64,000 nt of DNA from an uncultured Eubacteriales bacterium (GTDB taxonomy: Bacteria; Bacillota; Clostridia; Christensenellales; CAG-314), in the NCBI GenBank assembly GCA_900544545.1, contig UQVY01000001.1:124001-188000 (forward strand), in the 5' to 3' direction. Every line of letters begins with the position of its first letter. Positions within the stretch are counted from its first letter, which is position 1. Position numbers and translations under genes: made by a program. The notes below the pieces were generated by a model that worked only from the letters and a program-made list of their open reading frames with translations, was not told the origin of the DNA and did not search any database. Below are positions 46,441 to 55,901 of this stretch, piece by piece.

Positions 46441-47331
46441 ATGAAAGATTATATCGTATCTACCGATTCGGGCTGCGATCTTCCCGCGAAACTTCTGGAG
46501 GAGAGAGGGATTATCCCGTTCGGGCTTTTTTACGAGATAGGCGGGGAGCTGTTCGAGGATACGATGAAGGATTCGGATATCGTCGGATTTTACGAGAAAA
46601 TGAGGAACGGAGCCGTTCCCAAAACGAGTCAGGGTACGCAATTGCAGTTCGAGGCGTTTTTTACGTCCCTTCTCGGACAAAGCAAAACCATAGTCTACAT
46701 AAGTCTCGGAAGCGCGGTTTCCGGCTCGTACGCGAGTGCGGCGGCGGCTGCCCGAGAGGTCGAAAAAGCAAATCCCGAGAGCCGCATTTTCGTGGTGGAT
46801 TCTACGCTTTGCTCGACGGGCTACGGAATGCTTGCGCTCAAAGCTGCCGAGCTTCGCGATAAAGGCGTTTCCGTCGAAGAATGCGTCGCCGAGATAGAAA
46901 GGTTGAAAATTACCGTAAATACCTGGTATACGACGGACGAATTGCTTTATCTTCGTCGCTCGGGAAGGTGCAGCAGAGCGAGTCAGGTCGTCGGAACTAT
47001 CCTGAAAATATGCCCGATTCTCAATCTCGATGCGGAGGGTCATCTTATCGTTCAGGAGCGCGTTCGCGGAATCGAAAAGACGATTGCGCGTATTCATTCG
47101 ATTATCAAGGAAAACGTCGTCGACGCGACGAATCAGACGCTTTATATTTGTCACAGCACTACGCCCGAGAAAGCGAGAGAATTCGGCGAAGGACTGCGCG
47201 CGGACGTCGGTTTCAGGGACGTTTTTTACACGTATATCGGCGCGATAATCGGCTCGAACTGCGGCCCGGGACTCAGAGCGGCTTTTTATTTCGGAAAACC
47301 GCGCACGATGGACGGCTATTCCGGAAAATAG
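46441..47331 (+). CDS. DegV-family fatty-acid-binding protein
   Basis: 296 residues with the DegV signature start KDYIVSTDSGCDLP, the TSQGTQLQF and ISLGSAVSGSY segments around the lipid-binding pocket, and the end GIGAIIGSNCGPG-like motif (IGAIIGSNCGPGL). The family binds fatty acids and in some Firmicutes acts as FakB, presenting them to the FakA kinase. No fakA is near. GGAGG lies upstream of the ATG. Confidence 0.9.
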   Translation: MKDYIVSTDSGCDLPAKLLEERGIIPFGLFYEIGGELFEDTMKDSDIVGFYEKMRNGAVPKTSQGTQLQFEAFFTSLLGQSKTIVYISLGSAVSGSYASAAAAAREVEKANPESRIFVVDSTLCSTGYGMLALKAAELRDKGVSVEECVAEIERLKITVNTWYTTDELLYLRRSGRCSRASQVVGTILKICPILNLDAEGHLIVQERVRGIEKTIARIHSIIKENVVDATNQTLYICHSTTPEKAREFGEGLRADVGFRDVFYTYIGAIIGSNCGPGLRAAFYFGKPRTMDGYSGK

Positions 47332-47411
47332 ATAAAACGGACGATAAAAATCCCGCAAAAGGTCGGATTTGAAAAGAAAAACGATTGCGGGATAAGATAT
47401 TTTGCGAATAT

Positions 47412-48083
47412 TCAGGCGTTCTCTTCCGTGGAGGAGGGCGCTTTTTTTGTTTTTTCTTTCGGCGGCTTTTCGTCCTTCTTTTCGCGAGGCTTTCGCTTCC
47501 TGAAAAGAGTATAGACGACCGCCATCGCTTCGAGCGGAATGGGCAGGAAGAAAATCGGCCAGAGGTTGTATTCTATGAGCTGGACGTAAAATCCGACGAC
47601 TATTCCCCAAATCACAAGCGAAAGAAGAATAGTATTAGCCCATTTTATATCGCGATTTCTAACGTTATAGCGATAAATTATAATTGCCGACGGAGGGACG
47701 GCCCAGACGAAAATCTGCCAGAATTTATAGCTCCTGACGATCTCGAAACCGACGTAAACAATCACCGCGACGAGCCAGACGGTCAGCACCGCAAGACAGA
47801 GCATCGCGATTTTATTGACGTTGTCTTCTTTCTCGATAAGATGAGCCGCGTCGGAGGACTTGACCACCGCGTTTTCGTGAATAAGGTCGTCGACCGTTAT
47901 GTTATAAAAGTCGGCGAGCCGCGAAAGAGTAGCGATATCGGGGACGGTCGTTCCGTTTTCCCAACGACTTATGCTCTTGTCGGTGTAGCCGATTTTTTCC
48001 GCGAGGTCGGTTTGCTTGAGATGATGAGCCTTCCGAAGCTCGGAAAGATTTTTGGAAATATTGGCTTCAATCTGATTATCCAT
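47412..48083 (-). CDS. XRE-family HTH regulator with membrane domain, probably leaderless
   Basis: 223 residues. The N-terminal Cro/C1 HTH (LRKAHHLKQTDLAEKIGYTDKSISRWENGTTVPDIATL) is followed by four hydrophobic helices (about 95-195) and a highly charged Lys/Glu tail. This is a known layout for membrane-tethered XRE regulators in Clostridia. The promoter TTGACT (48118-48113), a 17-bp spacer and TAAAAT (48095-48090) place the transcription start almost on the ATG. No ribosome binding site is present. Confidence 0.85.
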   Translation of the reverse strand: MDNQIEANISKNLSELRKAHHLKQTDLAEKIGYTDKSISRWENGTTVPDIATLSRLADFYNITVDDLIHENAVVKSSDAAHLIEKEDNVNKIAMLCLAVLTVWLVAVIVYVGFEIVRSYKFWQIFVWAVPPSAIIIYRYNVRNRDIKWANTILLSLVIWGIVVGFYVQLIEYNLWPIFFLPIPLEAMAVVYTLFRKRKPREKKDEKPPKEKTKKAPSSTEENA

Positions 48084-48089
48084 ATGTCG

Positions 48090-48118
48090 ATTTTACCACT
48101 TTTTTGCCCGAAAGTCAA
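48090..48118 (-). promoter_or_regulatory. Promoter of the XRE gene, leaderless
   Basis: TTGACT, a 17-bp spacer and TAAAAT end six bases before the ATG at 48083. An inverted repeat CTCTCATTTTCTGAGA lies just upstream. Confidence 0.7.
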
Positions 48119-48289
48119 GCGATTCTCAGAATTCTCAGAAAATGAGAGTGGAATTCTTGAAATTTAAGAGGGTGGTATATCAATCGGGAAGTGAAAAACC
48201 GAGTATTCGTTTGGAGATTTTGCGGGGAATTGATATAATCCGCTCGCGACCGAAAAACGGTCCGCAAACCAAAGGAGGACAAAAACCAA

Positions 48290-50656
48290 ATGAGTAAAAA
48301 ACAGATTCTTACGATCCTGCTCGCAGCGGTTCTTGCGATTACGGCGACGGCTTTTGCCGGTTGCATAAAACCCGACGAAATCGAGCTTCCCGAGTTTCAA
48401 CCCGGCTCCGATTCTCCCGTGAGCGGGCTTACGCTTTCTCCCGAAAAATACGATCCGGAGATGGCTGTGCTTGCGTCCCTCGGCAAACTCGATTCCTATG
48501 CGACTTATAAGGTTACGGGAAAGGGCGTGACCGTCGCGGATAAGGGCATCATAAGCTACACGCAGAATACCGACACCGTCGCGATTAAAAACGGGAACGA
48601 ATTCTATACAGATTCGGTTTCGGATTCGTCTTTCGTTAAAGTAAAGCACGAAGCTTTCCTCAAAAACGGCAAGGTCGCTTACCGCAACGACGGCGGAGAA
48701 ATCCTCAACACGACCGAAGAGGACTACGCGTCGGTCTACGGAGTTACGCCCGAAAAGCTTATGTCCGGCCACGTTTACAACGCGCAGACGATAGTTTTCG
48801 CACAGCTCGTTTCTTCGCAAAACGACAGATACGAGTATACGGTCGTTCTCGACGGGAACGAAGCGACGACTCTTCTCGTCCGTCAGATGAAAATGCTCGG
48901 CGGGCTTTCCTCGCTTCCCGTCTTTACCGATAACGTCGTGATGACTCTCGTTATCGGAGAGGATTTCACTCCCGTCAGCCTTTCCTACGAAAGCAAGTAT
49001 TCCGTTTCCGTCGCGATTCTCGGCAATATGACTTGTCGCGAGGAATTCGAGCTTGTTTTCGAAGATTTCGGAGCCGCCGCAGAAATTCCCGATACGGAAG
49101 CTTTCAACGCCGCAATCAACGAAATGCCTTCGGAAATCGATCCGGGCGAGGTTCGCGAAACCGACGAAAATCTCGACGCGGTCGTATCGGCTCTTCTCAA
49201 TTCCGATTTAGGAAATGGCGTGATTTTCAACGGCTCGATAGACTTTGGCGGAGCGAAACTTCCTTTCAGCGTTAAAGGCAGGGTCGACGTTGACGGAATA
49301 ACTCAGGGTACGGCCGATCTTCTTTCGGCTTTCGACGCGGAATTTTCCGTAGTAACCTACGCCGGCGAGCTTTCCGTGATTTACAGCCAAGGAAAGTTCT
49401 ATCTCAACTGTATGGGCGGTAAATACGCTTTCAGCGTCAACGAACCCTCCGACGAGCAGCTCGGAAATATAAGGGACAATCTTAAAGACGCGGACGTTTC
49501 GGATTTCTTTACTGTTGAACGCGACGAGGAAAATCCCTCCCTTTACCGCATCATACTTAACGAAAAATATACAGGCGTCATAGCCGACGTTCTTTCGTCC
49601 GTAGGTCTTATCGAAGACAGAGAAAGTCTTGTTTTAGACATCGGCGCGTACATAGTCAACGGAAGAATAGGCAATATCGGTATGGCTTTCTCGACCGATA
49701 AGATTTCCGAAGTTACCGCGAGCGTTTATCTTTCCGACGCTCTCTACGAGGACCGCTCCGAAGAATATTTCGCCGAATATCTTACGAGCATAAATTACGC
49801 GGTTGACAGCAGAATCAGTCTTCTGGGCTTCGACCTGAGCGGAAAGATAGCCGTTTCTTACGACACGACTCAGCCCGACCCGAAGAAAGCGTTCGAATTG
49901 AGCGCAAAGTACACCGTGGATTCGAAGAAAATGAATTTCGGCGAAGTCGCGGCAATGTTTACCTCCGAAGTCCCTGAAATCGTCGGAAAACTCGACGACG
50001 CGAAAACGTTCGAGCTTGCCGTCGTGAACGGAGAAGCTTATTTCGTTGCCTGCGACGCGGAGGGAAATCCCGTAATCACCGAAAAACTCGGCGGATTGGA
50101 TAAACTCATTCCTTCGCTTCCGAAGTCCGGAGAAGGAGAGGAAGGCGGAGAAGGTGAGGAGGGCGGACTCGACGAAAGCACGGCTCTTCTCATCAAGACT
50201 CTCATAAACAACGGACTCGTAGTGTCCTTCGAGGCGGACGAATATTACGAGAACAAGCTTATAAAGATTTCTCTTGCAGACGCCCTGACGGAAATGATGA
50301 CCGGTATGTGGAACCAGCTTCCTATGCTCGTCGGTATGTTCGCTCCCGATAACGAGATGCTCGTCGGACTTATGTCGAACGAAGATTTCCTCGGACTTCT
50401 CGGATTCGACAGAGTTTTCGCCGACCTCAGCGCGGGATTAAGAATTCCTTACGACGAAAATACCGACCTCGTATGGAAAAACGCGGAGCTTTATTTCAGA
50501 CTCAGCGTATACGACGTAACTCCCGACGAATACGATCCCGAAGGCTATTACGAGAAAGTAGACGTAATTTATATCGGCTTCTCGCTTTCCGAGGAGGTTC
50601 CCGAAAGAGCCGTGAGCGAAGCTACTTCGAAGATTATCGCTGAAATCGCGGACTGA
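48290..50656 (+). CDS. Large hypothetical lipoprotein
   Basis: 788 residues; lipobox AFAGC (Cys25); AGGAGG with a 10-nt spacer. The mature part is acidic with repeated beta-type modules. Two regions look alike (FNGSIDFGGAKLPFSVKGRV and LSGKIAVSYDTTQPDPKKAF), suggesting two or three tandem LppX/DUF6612-like half-barrels that could bind a lipid or peptide. A Gly/Glu linker (SGEGEEGGEGEEGG, about 612-625) separates the C-terminal part. No function can be assigned. It stands divergent from the XRE regulator. Confidence 0.82.
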   Translation: MSKKQILTILLAAVLAITATAFAGCIKPDEIELPEFQPGSDSPVSGLTLSPEKYDPEMAVLASLGKLDSYATYKVTGKGVTVADKGIISYTQNTDTVAIKNGNEFYTDSVSDSSFVKVKHEAFLKNGKVAYRNDGGEILNTTEEDYASVYGVTPEKLMSGHVYNAQTIVFAQLVSSQNDRYEYTVVLDGNEATTLLVRQMKMLGGLSSLPVFTDNVVMTLVIGEDFTPVSLSYESKYSVSVAILGNMTCREEFELVFEDFGAAAEIPDTEAFNAAINEMPSEIDPGEVRETDENLDAVVSALLNSDLGNGVIFNGSIDFGGAKLPFSVKGRVDVDGITQGTADLLSAFDAEFSVVTYAGELSVIYSQGKFYLNCMGGKYAFSVNEPSDEQLGNIRDNLKDADVSDFFTVERDEENPSLYRIILNEKYTGVIADVLSSVGLIEDRESLVLDIGAYIVNGRIGNIGMAFSTDKISEVTASVYLSDALYEDRSEEYFAEYLTSINYAVDSRISLLGFDLSGKIAVSYDTTQPDPKKAFELSAKYTVDSKKMNFGEVAAMFTSEVPEIVGKLDDAKTFELAVVNGEAYFVACDAEGNPVITEKLGGLDKLIPSLPKSGEGEEGGEGEEGGLDESTALLIKTLINNGLVVSFEADEYYENKLIKISLADALTEMMTGMWNQLPMLVGMFAPDNEMLVGLMSNEDFLGLLGFDRVFADLSAGLRIPYDENTDLVWKNAELYFRLSVYDVTPDEYDPEGYYEKVDVIYIGFSLSEEVPERAVSEATSKIIAEIAD

Positions 50657-50791
50657 ATTTAATCGCGGGAATTTAGAGATTATCCCTTATCGCCGCATAA
50701 TCGCGGAAACGACCGTCCGTTACGGAGGACGCTAAAAGAGCCGAAGGAATTCCGAGGATTAACGCGGAAATCCGATTTATTTGCGAAAACC

Positions 50792-50821
50792 GACCCGAGA
50801 CCTTGCGTTTCGGGTCTTTTT
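50792..50821 (+). terminator. Intrinsic terminator after the large lipoprotein gene
   Basis: GACCCGA...TCGGGTC stem followed by TTTTTC, 136 bases after the stop codon. Confidence 0.75.
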
Positions 50822-50897
50822 CATCCGGAAAGAACCTGCTTACTTGTAGGGGATGGTAATATAAAGCGGTTTTCGGGCGAAAAAAACGGAAGGTCGC

Positions 50898-50926
50898 TTG
50901 ATTTTTGCGGAAAATCGTGGTATACA
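50898..50926 (+). promoter_or_regulatory. Promoter of the ATC hydrolase-like gene
   Basis: TTGATT (50898-50903), a 17-bp spacer and TATACA (50921-50926); the leader is about 146 nt. Confidence 0.55.
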
Positions 50927-51078
50927 TATAGGCGAAGCGTTCGGAAACGAAAGATATTATGAAAGAGTCGCGTAAAGGGCGGAAGCTTGTCCGCAGCGGA
51001 AATATCGGAGATTCCTCCGCGCGAGCCTTAAAAGAACGTAATTGCCCGATCAAGGGCTAAAAATAAGGAGAAAGACTT

Positions 51079-51708
51079 ATGAAATATTCGGGAACGCCTT
51101 CGGGAATGTGGATGATTTTCGTAAAATCTTTCAGAAAGAATCTGACCGAGGTTTTCGGAATCGACGAGAAAGACGCGAAGGAAATAACGAAAAAAGCCAA
51201 AGTAAAGTACAGGGAGATAATCGGCAGGTTGCCGAAATTCGAAAAGGGCGACCGATTCAAAAGCAACATAGTAAGCTGCGCTATGGTCGGAGCGTTCGTT
51301 CTGAATTGCCCGAAGCGTCCGACGGTTGACGAGCTTACGGTATACTACGAGAAATCGATGATGATTCCGGCGATGAAATGGTTCTGCAGAAAGTCCGGAA
51401 AGAGGAAATTCTCGGAAAAGGACGTCGAATCTATGAAAAAGACGGAAAAGCTCAGAGCCGCGGACAGAAATCCTTACTCGTGGAATATGGATTATTACGA
51501 ATATCCCGACGGAAGCGGCTACGAGGCGAGATTTACGCACTGCGGAATTTGCGTGCTTATGAAGGAGCTCGGGCTTTACGACCTGACTCCCGCGCTTTGT
51601 CATCTCGATTACGCTATGAGCGAGGCGGGGCTGGCGTCGCGTTTCGTGAGGGAGTATACGATCGCTTCGGGCGGACCGTATTGCGACTGCGGCTACAAGA
51701 AGAAATGA
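51079..51708 (+). CDS. L-2-amino-thiazoline-4-carboxylic acid hydrolase family protein
   Basis: 209 residues with the family's C-terminal hallmark: FTHCGICVLMKELGLYDLTP, ALCHLDYAM, and REYTIASGGPYCDCGYKK. The founding enzyme opens the thiazoline ring in bacterial cysteine synthesis from DL-ATC. Most family members in Clostridia are uncharacterised, so the actual substrate here is open. AAGGAG precedes the ATG; single gene with its own promoter and a following terminator (51725-51758). Confidence 0.85.
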   Translation: MKYSGTPSGMWMIFVKSFRKNLTEVFGIDEKDAKEITKKAKVKYREIIGRLPKFEKGDRFKSNIVSCAMVGAFVLNCPKRPTVDELTVYYEKSMMIPAMKWFCRKSGKRKFSEKDVESMKKTEKLRAADRNPYSWNMDYYEYPDGSGYEARFTHCGICVLMKELGLYDLTPALCHLDYAMSEAGLASRFVREYTIASGGPYCDCGYKKK

Positions 51709-51813
51709 TTTTCCGCTTAACGAAAAAGGCGCGTCTTTTTGAGGCGTGCCTTTTTTTGTTTTTTCGGACGAATCCGACTCTGACCGGTCGTTTTTCCGCA
51801 AGCGTTTCCCGTA

Positions 51814-52371
51814 CTAAAGAGCCTTTTCCTTTCCGAAAAGCACGTTCATAACGACGATTCTGGTTTCGCCCGAGCGACAGATCTGCTTCAGGGTTTTATA
51901 GTAACGGAAGCCGCATTTCGCCTGAACCCTTGCGCTCCGGGTGTTGGCAGGGAAGTATCCGCAAAGCAGAAAATCCGCGCCGAGCGTCCCGAAACAATAA
52001 TCCGCGGCGGCGTTTACGGCTTCGGGCATAAGACCTTGCCCCCAGAAATCCTTCGAAAGCACGAAACCCAATTCCGTTCCTCTCATATCTGAAAGCTCGG
52101 AAAAAGCGTTTTCTGCGTATTTTTCGAGGCCGAGGGAGCCTATTGCCTTTCCTTCGTATTCGATGCAGAAAGTATGTTTTCCGTTAATGAAAGAGTCGAG
52201 TATTTCTCTGGATTTTTCTATGTTTTCGTGCGGCTGCCAGCCCGCCATCTGACCTACGCCGTCCACAGACGCGTATTCGTAAAAGTCGTCGAGGTCGGAT
52301 TCTTTCCATTCGCGGAGAATAAGCCTTTCGGTTTCGAGCTTCACGCCCGAAATATCTGCCAGTATATTCAT
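51814..52371 (-). CDS. GNAT-family N-acetyltransferase (RimJ/RimL type)
   Basis: 185 residues. The LETERLILREWKESDLDDFYEYAS start and LGFVLSKDFWGQGLMPEAVNAA acetyl-CoA loop are typical of RimJ/RimL-like GNAT enzymes. NTRSARVQAKCGFRYYKTL completes the fold. The acceptor is unknown. The following 52372-52574 contains only a hairpin ATTGCGAAG/CTTCGCAAT (52506-52531), a likely terminator for the MATE gene. Confidence 0.88.
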   Translation of the reverse strand: MNILADISGVKLETERLILREWKESDLDDFYEYASVDGVGQMAGWQPHENIEKSREILDSFINGKHTFCIEYEGKAIGSLGLEKYAENAFSELSDMRGTELGFVLSKDFWGQGLMPEAVNAAADYCFGTLGADFLLCGYFPANTRSARVQAKCGFRYYKTLKQICRSGETRIVVMNVLFGKEKAL

Positions 52372-52574
52372 TTTCCCCTCCCGCAGGGAAACGGTTTCCG
52401 CGTTCCCCGAAGTTTTTCACAGCAGTATATCACTTCCGCGCAAAAAACGCAAGCAAAATAACGAGGAAAAAGAACGCGGTCGCGTTTTTGTATATTTTAA
52501 TATATATTGCGAAGGGAAATCTCTTCGCAATTTTTTGCTTTTTCGCGGAATCGCGCAGCCGAAAAGCAGTCGGA

Positions 52575-53966
52575 TTATTCCGAGAGCTTTTTATACGTTC
52601 CGACGACGATGACGGCGGAGATAATCGCCGTTAAAATATCCGAAACGGGCATAGAGTACAGAACGCCGTCCAATCCCGCAAATAAAGGCAGAATCAACGC
52701 AAAACCTACGCCGAAAACTATCTCCCTTATCATAGAAAGAGCGGTGGAAACGCCCGCCTTTCCCATAGCCTGAAGGAAAATGAAGGCGGCTTTGTTCACG
52801 CAGGAAAATACGATCATCGAAAAGTAGATTCTGAAGGCTTTTATCGCAAAATCGGTATAATATACGCTTTCGTTATCCGCGCCGAATATCTTTATCAGCA
52901 GCCGCGGACAGATCTCCGCAACGAGAAGAGCGATAAGACCTACGGAAGCTTCGGCTATAAGGAGCCTCGAAAACAACGATTTTACGCGGCTTTTCAGCTT
53001 CGCGCCCATATTGAAACCGACTATCGGAATGCAGCCCGCGGCAAGTCCTATGACTATCGAAACGACTATCTGATAGAACTTCATAACGATTCCTATGACA
53101 GCCATAGGTATCTGAGCGTACCGCTCCTGTCCGAAGATTTCGTCCATAGCTCCGTATTTTCGGATCATATTGTTGGTCGCAGCCATTGCCGCGACGAGAG
53201 AAAACTGCGCGAGAAAGCTGCACATTCCGAGAGAGAGCGTCCTTCCGAGTATCTTTCCGTCGGGCTTCAGGTCGTCGGGACTCGGTTTTACGAGTTTTGC
53301 GCGGCAGATATACCATACGGCAAGCGCGGCCGTGGCTATCTGACCGATTACGGTCGCAACGGCGGCTCCGGTCATTCCCCATTCGAAAACGAATATGAAA
53401 ATCGGATCGAGAATCACGTTTATCACCGCGCCGACGAGCGTCGATACCATTGCGAATTTCGGACTTCCGTCCGCGCGGATGACGGGATTCATAGCCTGTC
53501 CGAACATATAAAACGGGATTCCCAAGGTTATCCAGAAGAAGTATTCCTTGGAGAAAGCGAAGGTTTCGGGATTTACGTTCGCTCCGAAGGCCATAAGAAT
53601 CGGGTCGGCGAAAATCAGGAATATCGCGGTCAGAGCCATACTGCTTACAACGGACACGGTTATGGCGTTTCCTACACTTTTGGAGGCGTTTTCCGCGCGG
53701 TTTTCGCCGAGAGAAATACTGACGAAGGCGCAGCAGCCGTCGCCTATCATCACGGCTATGCCGAGAGCTACGACGGTAAGCGGAAAAACGACGGTATTAG
53801 CGGCGTTTCCGAAAGAACCGAGATAGGGAGCGTTCGCAATAAATATCTGGTCCACGATGTTATAAAGCGCGCCGACGAGAAGAGAAATTATACACGGCAC
53901 CGCGTATTTTCGCATAAGTTTGCCGACCTTTTCTTCGGAAAGGTACGATTGATTCCGGATTTCCAT
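52575..53966 (-). CDS. MATE-family multidrug exporter
   Basis: 463 residues starting at the ATG at 53966 behind AGGAGG; an in-frame ATG at 54026 lies inside the leader hairpin. Twelve membrane helices are expected in two MatE halves (LMRKYAVPCIISLLVGALYNIVDQIFI; LSRNVQLS-type second half start). The N-terminal NxxDQIFI pattern fits DinF/NorM-related Na+ or H+ antiporters of Firmicutes. The gene has its own promoter with a terminator hairpin in the short leader, suggesting attenuation. Confidence 0.9.
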   Translation of the reverse strand: MEIRNQSYLSEEKVGKLMRKYAVPCIISLLVGALYNIVDQIFIANAPYLGSFGNAANTVVFPLTVVALGIAVMIGDGCCAFVSISLGENRAENASKSVGNAITVSVVSSMALTAIFLIFADPILMAFGANVNPETFAFSKEYFFWITLGIPFYMFGQAMNPVIRADGSPKFAMVSTLVGAVINVILDPIFIFVFEWGMTGAAVATVIGQIATAALAVWYICRAKLVKPSPDDLKPDGKILGRTLSLGMCSFLAQFSLVAAMAATNNMIRKYGAMDEIFGQERYAQIPMAVIGIVMKFYQIVVSIVIGLAAGCIPIVGFNMGAKLKSRVKSLFSRLLIAEASVGLIALLVAEICPRLLIKIFGADNESVYYTDFAIKAFRIYFSMIVFSCVNKAAFIFLQAMGKAGVSTALSMIREIVFGVGFALILPLFAGLDGVLYSMPVSDILTAIISAVIVVGTYKKLSE

Positions 53967-53994
53967 CTTTTTTAACCTCCTGCAGGACGAAAAA

Positions 53995-54079
53995 AAAATG
54001 CGTAAGCCCGAACTGGACTTACGCATTTTCTGCTACTCGCTGCGAATGACTTTATACCATATTTTCCGATTTTTTTCAA
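53995..54079 (-). promoter_or_regulatory. Promoter and attenuator-like hairpin of the MATE gene
   Basis: On the - strand TTGAAA (54079-54074), a 17-bp spacer and TATAAA (54056-54051). Fifteen bases after the predicted start lies a 12-bp stem AAAATGCGTAAG/CTTACGCATTTT (54029-53995) followed by T8-9. The ribosome binding site of the exporter comes next. As terminator of the upstream nitroreductase it would be oddly placed downstream of this promoter. Confidence 0.65.
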
Positions 54080-54120
54080 GCTTTTTCGAGTCGTTTTTTC
54101 CGGAAAAAACTAAAAAAGCT

Positions 54121-54780
54121 TTATTCCGCCCATACGAAATTCTCTATTCCGGCTCCGGTTTCGAAGTGATATTTTGCTATTCCGAGGTCGATTTTCGTAT
54201 AGAATCCGCCTCCGGCTTTCGCGGAAACTCTGTTTCCGTCGAGAGAGAACACGAATTTCTGCTGATTCATCGCGGTCGGAGCGAGCAGAACGGCTTCTAT
54301 TCCGCGCCTGAACCAATCGGGAGGGGCGATTGCATCCGAAACCGCGTCGGGAGACTTGCTTTTATGCGGGACTCCCGAAGTCGCGCCGTAGCCCAAAGCT
54401 ATCACGCAGTAAAGCTTTTCGTCCTTTCCGACGGTGAAGGCGGTTCTGATTTTTTTGTAGGTAAGAGCCACCCAGCAGGTATTGAGTCCGATTTCCTGCG
54501 CGGCGAGGACGATTTTTTCGCCGTAATAGCCGATTTTCTCGTCTTCGCCCTTCCTGCCGATAAGAGCGACGTAGTTTTTTACGCCCGAGAATTTTCCGTA
54601 ATGCGCCATAAACGAACCGAAAGCTTCTGGCTCGTCGAATACGGGCTGAATATTCAGTCCTCCGAGACGGTTGCACTCGGCGATTACATCCGAAAGACGG
54701 CTCCTTTCTTCTGGACCGACGGGCTTTTCGAGATAACTCCTGACCGAATGTCTTTCCTTCATAAGTTCAATTTCTTTCAT
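54121..54780 (-). CDS. Nitroreductase-family flavoprotein
   Basis: 219 residues. The KERHSVRSYLEKPV start is the FMN-binding signature of the family. The centre (YYGEKIVLAAQEIGLNTCWVALTY) and APTAMNQQKFVFSLDG follow the Firmicutes nitroreductase pattern. It probably reduces a nitro- or quinone-type substrate with NAD(P)H; the natural substrate is unknown. The start is preceded by AGGTATCGGAAA, a weak ribosome site. It lies 18 bases after the ABC transporter remnant. Confidence 0.87.
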   Translation of the reverse strand: MKEIELMKERHSVRSYLEKPVGPEERSRLSDVIAECNRLGGLNIQPVFDEPEAFGSFMAHYGKFSGVKNYVALIGRKGEDEKIGYYGEKIVLAAQEIGLNTCWVALTYKKIRTAFTVGKDEKLYCVIALGYGATSGVPHKSKSPDAVSDAIAPPDWFRRGIEAVLLAPTAMNQQKFVFSLDGNRVSAKAGGGFYTKIDLGIAKYHFETGAGIENFVWAE

Positions 54781-54797
54781 TTTCCGATACCTCTTTT

Positions 54798-55849
54798 TTA
54801 TTCGCTGCGCAGCGCTTCCACGGGGTCTTTCTTTGCCGCGAGCCTTGCGGGAATAATTCCCTCTGTCATAGTGAGTCCTACGCCCAGAAGAAGCATTATC
54901 AGATCGACGGAGGGCGAAAGACGGGCTATCGCGGAAATGCCGGACAGATTGTTTACTATAAGATTTGCGAGAGCCGTAAGGAGCCAGGTTACGCCTATTC
55001 CGATAAGACCGGATATGCCGCCGATAATAAACGTCTCCGCGTTGAAAAGACGGGAAACGTCCTTCTTTCTTCCGCCGAGAGAACGGATAACGCCTATTTC
55101 CTTGACTCTTTCTATTACCGAAAGTAGGTGATTATTGCGATCATTACGGTGGAAACGACGAGGGACAAAGCCGTGAAGGTCACGAGAGCGGTCGTTACCA
55201 TATCGATCATATCGTTGACCAGACCTATAACGATGGATAAGTTGTCGGTATAGATTATCTCCGCGCGGTCTTCGGAGGTAAGAGTCTTTCCGTTTACGAC
55301 GAGGGTTTCGTCGGAATTCCATCTGGAAAGATAAGCCGTAACGTTATCCTTTTCCGAAAAATCCGACGGATAAATCTCTATCTTTTCTATGGCGACTCTC
55401 TGGCATTGTCCGCCCGAAAGCTGATTGGGCTTTTTGCCGCATAATCCTTTAAGTCCGACCTTATCCGGAGTTTCGTGAGCCTTACGGATTCTTTCGGCTT
55501 TATCCGCGCCCGAAATCGCCAGAGCAAGCTCGACGTTTTCCGAGATTGTCTGATGAGGAATGAGGTTGTAGCTCTAAACGAAGCCGATTCTGTGGTTCCT
55601 GTAAGTATCCCGGTCCCGATCGCCGTAGTTTTTCGTGCTTATTCCGTCTATGCGGAGATTTCCCTCCGTATAATGGTCCAGTCCGCCGATAATGCCGATA
55701 ATATTGAGAAGGGTGGTTTTTCCGTATCCGGAGGGACCGAGAACGGATACGAATTCGTTGTCGCGGAAGGTAACGTCCACTCCCCTGAGCGCGTGAACGG
55801 TCATATCGCCCGTAACGTAATCTTTCTGTATTCCTTTTAGCTGCAGCAT
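54798..55849 (-). pseudogene. Remnant of a MacB-like ABC exporter (ATPase and permease fused by deletion)
   Basis: From 55849 leftward a MacB/LolD-type ATPase begins normally (VRGVDVTF-type start, GPSGYGKTTLLNIIG Walker A). An in-frame TAG near 55576 breaks it where GFVFQSYNL is expected. The frame resumes (SYNLIPHQTISENVELAL) to LSGGQCQRVAI and then jumps without Walker B into permease sequence (EKIEIYPSDFSEKD...). A 1-nt frameshift near 55127 precedes the FtsX domain (SVIERVKEIGVIRSLGGRKKDV ... IPARLAAKKDPVEALRSE). The three lesions mean a dead gene. Confidence 0.85.
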
Positions 55850-55901
55850 TTTCTGACTCCCGATTATTTATATTTATAATCTTTATCGCAAACGGCTCGT
55901 C

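Noticed and set aside
53967..54026. Longer N-terminus of the MATE exporter
   Set aside because: The extra 20 codons run through a terminator hairpin and are basic and non-conserved; AGGAGG marks the ATG at 53966.
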